DNA of 9,120 bases from Gaiellales bacterium (lineage in GTDB: Bacteria; Actinomycetota; Thermoleophilia; Gaiellales; F1-60-MAGs149), in NCBI GenBank assembly GCA_030831375.1, contig JAURLF010000099.1, forward strand, positions 1-9,120, written 5' to 3'. The notes under the pieces are model-generated. The model did not search any database, was not told the origin of the DNA, and saw only the letters and a program-made list of their open reading frames with translations. This document shows positions 5,878 through 9,120 of the stretch, in pieces (within the stretch, counting starts at the first letter, position 1; every line of letters begins with the position of its first letter). Both the position numbers and the translations under genes were made by a program.

Positions 5878-6780
5878 CTACTCGGACCCGACCGGGACGA
5901 ACGGGCCCGCGCGGTGCACCAGCCCGGGCAGCTCCCGGCCCATCACGCCGGCCAGCCACTCGGACACCCCGATCAGGGCGTCGAGGTCGACGCCCGTCTC
6001 CACGCCCATGCCGTCGAGCATGTAGACGAGGTCCTCGGTCGCGATGTTGCCCGTCGCGCGCGGCGCGAACGGGCAGCCGCCGAGGCCGCCGATCGACGCG
6101 TCCAGGATCGTCGCGCCCGCCTCGACGCCGACGGCGGCGTTCGCGTAGCCCGTGTTGCGCGTGTTGTGCAGGTGCAGGCCGACCGGCACGGAGCCGATCG
6201 CGGCCAGGGTGCGCGGCACGAGGTCCATGACCTGCGTCGGCACGGCGACCCCGATCGTGTCCGCGAGGATCACCTCGTCGGCCCCCGCGTCGGCCGCGAG
6301 GCGCGCGTGCTCGACCACGAGGCCCGGGTCGACCGGGCCCTCGAACGGGCAGCCGAACGAGACGCCGAGGGTCATGGTGACCCGCCGGCCCGCGGCCTTC
6401 GCGCCGCGCACGAGGTCGCCGGCGATCTGCGTCGCCTCCTCGAGGGTCACGTTCTGGTTCTTGCGGCAGAAGGTCGTGGTCAGCGGATAGGCCACGTGGA
6501 TCTCGTCCGCGTCCGCCGCGATCGCGTCGTCGAGGCCGCGGCCGTTGAGGACCAGCGCGGCGTAGATCACGCCGGGGCGGCGCTCGATCGACGCCATCAC
6601 CTCGGCCGCGCCCGCCATCCGGGGAACCGCCTTCGGGTTCACGAAGGAGGTTGCCTCGATGCGCGGCAGGCCCGTGGTCGACAGGCGGTCGACGAGCTCG
6701 GCCCGCTGGGCGGGCTCGAGCTGGACGGGGTCGTTCTGGAGCCCGTCGCGCGGGCCGACGTCGCAGAGGGTGATGCGCAT
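5878..6780 (-). CDS. Hydroxymethylglutaryl-CoA lyase family protein
   Basis: A complete 300-residue TIM-barrel lyase of the HMG-CoA lyase family, which cleaves HMG-CoA to acetyl-CoA and acetoacetate; relatives cleave other 3-hydroxy-3-methylacyl thioesters. Catalytic and metal residues are in place: Arg11 and Asp12 in GPRDGLQN, Glu42, His203 and His205 in LHLHNTRN, Cys236 in GLGGCPFAP and Asn245 in ATGN. These match the human enzyme (Arg41, Asp42, Glu72, His233, His235, Cys266, Asn275, from memory) at a constant offset of 30. One departure is HNTRNTGYAN, where classical enzymes have HDTxGQALAN, so substrate preference may differ. It is first in the operon, with GGAG five bases before its ATG and a TATGCT -10 candidate upstream. 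No CoA ligase or CoA transferase lies in the window, so the source of its thioester is unknown. Confidence 0.9.
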   Translation of the reverse strand: MRITLCDVGPRDGLQNDPVQLEPAQRAELVDRLSTTGLPRIEATSFVNPKAVPRMAGAAEVMASIERRPGVIYAALVLNGRGLDDAIAADADEIHVAYPLTTTFCRKNQNVTLEEATQIAGDLVRGAKAAGRRVTMTLGVSFGCPFEGPVDPGLVVEHARLAADAGADEVILADTIGVAVPTQVMDLVPRTLAAIGSVPVGLHLHNTRNTGYANAAVGVEAGATILDASIGGLGGCPFAPRATGNIATEDLVYMLDGMGVETGVDLDALIGVSEWLAGVMGRELPGLVHRAGPFVPVGSE

Positions 6781-6785
6781 GGCGT

Positions 6786-6812
6786 CTCCGTTCGGGGAGT
6801 GCCGGCAGCATA
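6786..6812 (-). promoter_or_regulatory. Putative promoter -10 and ribosome site of the lyase-HIBADH-SDR operon
   Basis: On the minus strand TATGCT (6812-6807) fits a -10 hexamer, giving a start near 6800 and a leader of about 20 nt. GGAG (6789-6786) follows, five bases before the lyase ATG. No convincing -35 hexamer is seen at the expected distance, so the promoter may need an activator or an alternative sigma factor. Confidence 0.45.
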
Positions 6813-6843
6813 GCCCCGACCGCTGGAAATCCCACGCCGGCAG
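6800..6843. repeat. Paired GCCGGCAG repeats in the divergent promoter region
   Basis: GCCGGCAG occurs at 6801-6808 and again at 6836-6843, 35 bases apart start to start; each contains the palindromic core GCCGGC. The first copy overlaps the predicted start of the minus-strand lyase operon. The second ends five bases before the plus-strand -10 box at 6848. A single regulator could act on both promoters here. GC-rich background makes the 8-mer only moderately surprising. Confidence 0.3.
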
Positions 6844-6847
6844 GCGG

Positions 6848-6853
6848 TATTGT
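6848..6853 (+). promoter_or_regulatory. Putative -10 box for leaderless transcription of the amidase
   Basis: TATTGT matches TANNNT and ends seven bases before the ATG at 6861, the same spacing as TACGGT before the amidohydrolase gene. This would place the transcript start at the ATG. The rival reading uses GTG at 6852 with AGGCGG (6842-6847) as a closely spaced ribosome site. Confidence 0.5.
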
Positions 6854-6860
6854 GACGCGC

Positions 6861-8105
6861 ATGGTCACCGACGCCTTCGACCCCGCCCGTGTCGTCTCCG
6901 ATCTCGAGGAGCTGCGCGCCCTGACGGGCGGCCCCGAGGGGGCCCGCCGGCTCGCCTGGACGGACGACTGGGTGAAGGCGCGCGACCTCCTGCGCGCGAA
7001 GCTCGCGGAGATCCCCGGCGTGACGGACGTCGAGATGGACGAGTGCGGCAACATCTGGGCGACCCTGCCCGGCGCGCGACCCGAGAGCGTCGTCGTCGGC
7101 AGCCACGTCGACGCGGTGCCCGCGGGGGGCTGGTTGGACGGCGTGCTGGGCGTGATGTCCGCGCTCGAGGTGCTGCGCGCCGCCGCCGCCTCCGGCACGC
7201 CGCCCTGCACCGTCAAGCTGGTCGACTGGGCCGACGAGGAGGGCGCGCGCTTCGGCCGCAGCCTGCTCGGCTCGTCCGCCTTCGCCGGCACCCTCGAGAT
7301 CGAGGACGTCAAGCGGCTGACCGACCGGGACGGCATCACCCTCGACGAGGCGCTGAAGGCGATGGGCGTCGACCTCGACCGGTCGCACCTGGCCAAGCGC
7401 CGCATCGAGGACGTGCGCGCCTACCTCGAGCTGCACATCGAGCAGGGACCCGTGCTCGAGAGCGAGGGGCTGGCGGTCGGCGCCGTGCTCGGCACCGTCG
7501 GCGTCGAGCGCTACACGGTCACCTTCCGCGGGCAGGCCGCCCACGCGGGCTCGACGCCGATGCTGCACCGCAAGGACACCTTCGCCGCGGCTGCGCGCTT
7601 CGCGCTGCTCCTGCGCGACGTGGCGATCCGCCACGAGGGCGTCTCCACGGTCGGCAACGCCGTCTGCACGCCCGGCGTCGTCACCGCCGTCCCCGGCGTC
7701 ACGGAGATCCTCGTCGACCAGCGCCACCTCGACGCCGACGTCCTCCGGGCGATGAACGACGACGCCCGTGCCGCGTCGGAGGAGGCCGCCGCCGAGTTCG
7801 GCTGCACCGTCCAGTGGGAGCCGCTCTGGCGGATCCCGCCGATCCCGTTCGACCCGGACCTGATCGCCGACGCCCGCGCCGCCGTCGAGGAGGTGACGGG
7901 CACGGACCGCGCGCTGCCGTCGGGCCCGCTCCACGACGCCGCCGAGATGGCGCGTCTGGTGCCGACCGTGATGCTCTTCGCCTCATCGACGAACGGGCTC
8001 TCGCACTGCGTCGAGGAGGACACGCCGATCGAGCACCTGCTGCTCGCCGCGCGCGCCTTCGGGATCGCCGCGGGCCGCGCGATCGAGCGGGTCGGCGCAG
8101 GCTAG
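6861..8105 (+). CDS. Zn-dependent M20 hydantoinase/carbamoylase family amidase
   Basis: This 414-residue enzyme belongs to the M20 family containing N-carbamoyl-L-amino acid hydrolase, beta-ureidopropionase and allantoate amidohydrolase. These hydrolyse N-carbamoyl groups to the amine, CO2 and ammonia. Counting from this ATG, metal ligands are His82 and Asp93 (GSHVDAVPAGGWLDG), Glu127 (WADEEGARF), His192 (ELHIEQGP) and His382 (NGLSHC). The lid/dimerisation block QAAHAGSTPMLHRKD (225-239) and LHDA (357-360) are also present. Length is typical and no ligand is missing, so it should be active. An alternative GTG start at 6852 adds three residues; the ATG is preferred because TATTGT lies seven bases before it. 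It is divergent from the lyase operon and convergent with the LLM oxidoreductase. The substrate within the family cannot be fixed by eye; the neighbours favour an N-carbamoyl beta-amino acid or ureide. Confidence 0.93.
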   Translation: MVTDAFDPARVVSDLEELRALTGGPEGARRLAWTDDWVKARDLLRAKLAEIPGVTDVEMDECGNIWATLPGARPESVVVGSHVDAVPAGGWLDGVLGVMSALEVLRAAAASGTPPCTVKLVDWADEEGARFGRSLLGSSAFAGTLEIEDVKRLTDRDGITLDEALKAMGVDLDRSHLAKRRIEDVRAYLELHIEQGPVLESEGLAVGAVLGTVGVERYTVTFRGQAAHAGSTPMLHRKDTFAAAARFALLLRDVAIRHEGVSTVGNAVCTPGVVTAVPGVTEILVDQRHLDADVLRAMNDDARAASEEAAAEFGCTVQWEPLWRIPPIPFDPDLIADARAAVEEVTGTDRALPSGPLHDAAEMARLVPTVMLFASSTNGLSHCVEEDTPIEHLLLAARAFGIAAGRAIERVGAG

Positions 8106-8132
8106 GCGCGGACGGCCGCAGCCGTCCGCGCC
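8105..8132. terminator. Bidirectional hairpin between convergent genes
   Basis: GGCGCGGACGGC and GCCGTCCGCGCC form a perfect 12-bp stem around a CGCA loop. It starts on the last base of the amidase TAG and ends six bases before the stop of the convergent oxidoreductase gene. It nearly fills the 33-base gap. Neither side has a T-run, so it would be a tail-less hairpin terminator or an mRNA end stabiliser for both transcripts. Confidence 0.65.
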
Positions 8133-8138
8133 CGCCGC

Positions 8139-9120
8139 TCAGCCCTTCGCGAACTGCGGGATGATCTGCTCGCCGTAGACGTCGATCGTGCGCTCGCGGT
8201 CGCCGGCCATCAGGTAGATGTTGTAGTGCTTGACGCCGATCGCCTCGAGCTCCTTGAGCTTGGCGACGTGCTGCTCGACCGAGCCGAGGATCGAGAAGCG
8301 GTCCGCGGTCTCGTCGTCGACGAACTCGCCGTGGGCGGCGCCCTCGCGCGAGTGGTCGTCGTAGTTGTAGAACTCGCGCCGGTCCATGTACGACGTCAGG
8401 GCCTCGGGCAGCTCGGACTTGTCGTAGCGCTGCAGCAGGTCGAAGACGTGGTTCGAGACCATCGCCGGGAACCAGCGGCTCGCGTCGCGGGCCGCCGCCA
8501 TGTCGTCCATCAGGACGGCCGGGGCGCACACGATCGGCTCGAGCAGGTCCGGGTCGCGCCCGGCCTCCTCGGCGGCCGCGCGGGCCAGGCCCATGATCCA
8601 CTGGATGATCTCGGGGTCGGCGAGCTGGATGATCACGCCGTCGGCGTGCCGGCCCGCGACCGCCAAGGCGCGCGGTCCGTAGCCGGCCAGGTAGAACGGG
8701 ATCTCCGGCTGGTCCTTGGCCCACTCGAGCTGCAGCTCCTTGCCGTTCCACTCGGCCTTGCGGCCGTTCATCAGCTCCTTCATCATCGCCGTCGCCTGCT
8801 CGTACTCGGCGATCTTGACCGGCTGCAGGCCGATGTAGCGGCGCGCGGAGTCGCCGCGGCCGATCCCGAAGACCATCCGGCCGTTCGAGATGTCCTGCAG
8901 GGTGGCGTGGGCCGACGCGGTCACGGTGGGCTCGCGCGTGCCCGGGTTGGTCACGCACATGCCGAGCTTGATGCGCTCGGTGGCGAGCGCCGCGGCGGTC
9001 AGGAGCGGGTACGGGTCCTGCCAGAGCACGTGGCTGTCGTAGGTCCAGCCGATCTCGAAGCCGGCGTCCTCGGCCTGCTTGAACAGGCGGACGAGGTCGC
9101 TGTAGGGCGGGTCGGGGAGG
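8139..9120 (-). CDS. LLM class flavin/F420-dependent oxidoreductase, N-terminus beyond window
   Basis: The frame stays open to the window edge, giving 326 residues of a luciferase-like monooxygenase/F420 reductase fold. The upstream part, from PDPPYSDLVRLFKQAEDAGF to the GTG at 9029, is clearly protein-like, so that GTG is not the real start. Diagnostic stretches are ERIKLGMCVTNPGTREP, the methylene-H4MPT-reductase-like GIGRGDSARRYIGL, FYLAGYGPRALAVAGRHADG and the C-terminal ILGSVEQHVAKLKELEAIGV. The probable cofactor is F420 or FMN; the pattern recalls the family I remember as TIGR03842, which needs a search to confirm. Only roughly the first 20-30 residues appear missing. It points toward the amidase with a shared hairpin between them. 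A redox step on a cyclic nitrogen compound, before ring opening and decarbamoylation, would fit the neighbourhood but is inference. Confidence 0.88.
   Translation of the reverse strand, partial: LPDPPYSDLVRLFKQAEDAGFEIGWTYDSHVLWQDPYPLLTAAALATERIKLGMCVTNPGTREPTVTASAHATLQDISNGRMVFGIGRGDSARRYIGLQPVKIAEYEQATAMMKELMNGRKAEWNGKELQLEWAKDQPEIPFYLAGYGPRALAVAGRHADGVIIQLADPEIIQWIMGLARAAAEEAGRDPDLLEPIVCAPAVLMDDMAAARDASRWFPAMVSNHVFDLLQRYDKSELPEALTSYMDRREFYNYDDHSREGAAHGEFVDDETADRFSILGSVEQHVAKLKELEAIGVKHYNIYLMAGDRERTIDVYGEQIIPQFAKG

Noticed and set aside
5264..7405. A 713-codon minus-strand open frame.
   Set aside because: It overlaps the HIBADH, lyase and amidase genes in other frames, shows no recognisable domain and is Arg/Pro-rich, as expected of a shadow.
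8139..9029. Treating the GTG at 9029 as the true start of the LLM oxidoreductase.
   Set aside because: The 30 in-frame residues upstream continue the family fold (PDPPYSDLVRLFKQAEDAGF), so the gene is cut by the window edge rather than starting there.

Overview
The window is a very GC-rich stretch of bacterial DNA carrying a small-molecule uptake and catabolism locus. The organism is most likely a high-GC actinobacterium, perhaps of the Thermoleophilia/Solirubrobacterales type. This is inferred from base composition, the Tat-type lipoprotein signal, two start regions that look leaderless, and an F420-type luciferase-like oxidoreductase; no rRNA or marker gene confirms it. No tRNA, rRNA, CRISPR array, transposase or phage gene was seen.

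Layout. (1) Positions 1-2705, minus strand: a polyamine/opine/thiamine-type ABC importer in the order substrate-binding lipoprotein, ATPase, permease (permease cut by the window edge). A strong consensus promoter (TTGACA-N17-TATAAC) lies at 2800-2828, followed by an ~88-nt leader with two palindromes. A perfect UUCG-capped hairpin separates the binding protein from the ATPase. (2) Positions 2946-4196, plus strand: a dihydroorotase/hydantoinase-like amidohydrolase that has lost most of its metal ligands. (3) Positions 4193-6780, minus strand: a tight three-gene operon transcribed as HMG-CoA lyase-like, 3-hydroxyisobutyrate dehydrogenase-like, then SDR oxidoreductase, with gaps of 7 and 4 nt. 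(4) Positions 6861-8105, plus strand: a Zn-dependent M20 hydantoinase/carbamoylase-family amidase with all ligands intact. (5) Positions 8139-9120, minus strand: a luciferase-like (LLM) oxidoreductase lacking its N-terminus, convergent with the amidase and separated from it by a perfect 12-bp hairpin.

Working together (inference): the importer would bring in a nitrogenous compound. The amidohydrolase fold, the N-carbamoyl amidase and the LLM oxidoreductase resemble the three chemistries of reductive pyrimidine or cyclic-ureide breakdown (redox step, ring opening, decarbamoylation). The HIBADH, SDR and HMG-CoA lyase homologues would process the resulting carbon skeleton. The main puzzle is that the ring-opening homologue looks catalytically dead, so it may have a structural or binding role, or the active enzyme may lie elsewhere.
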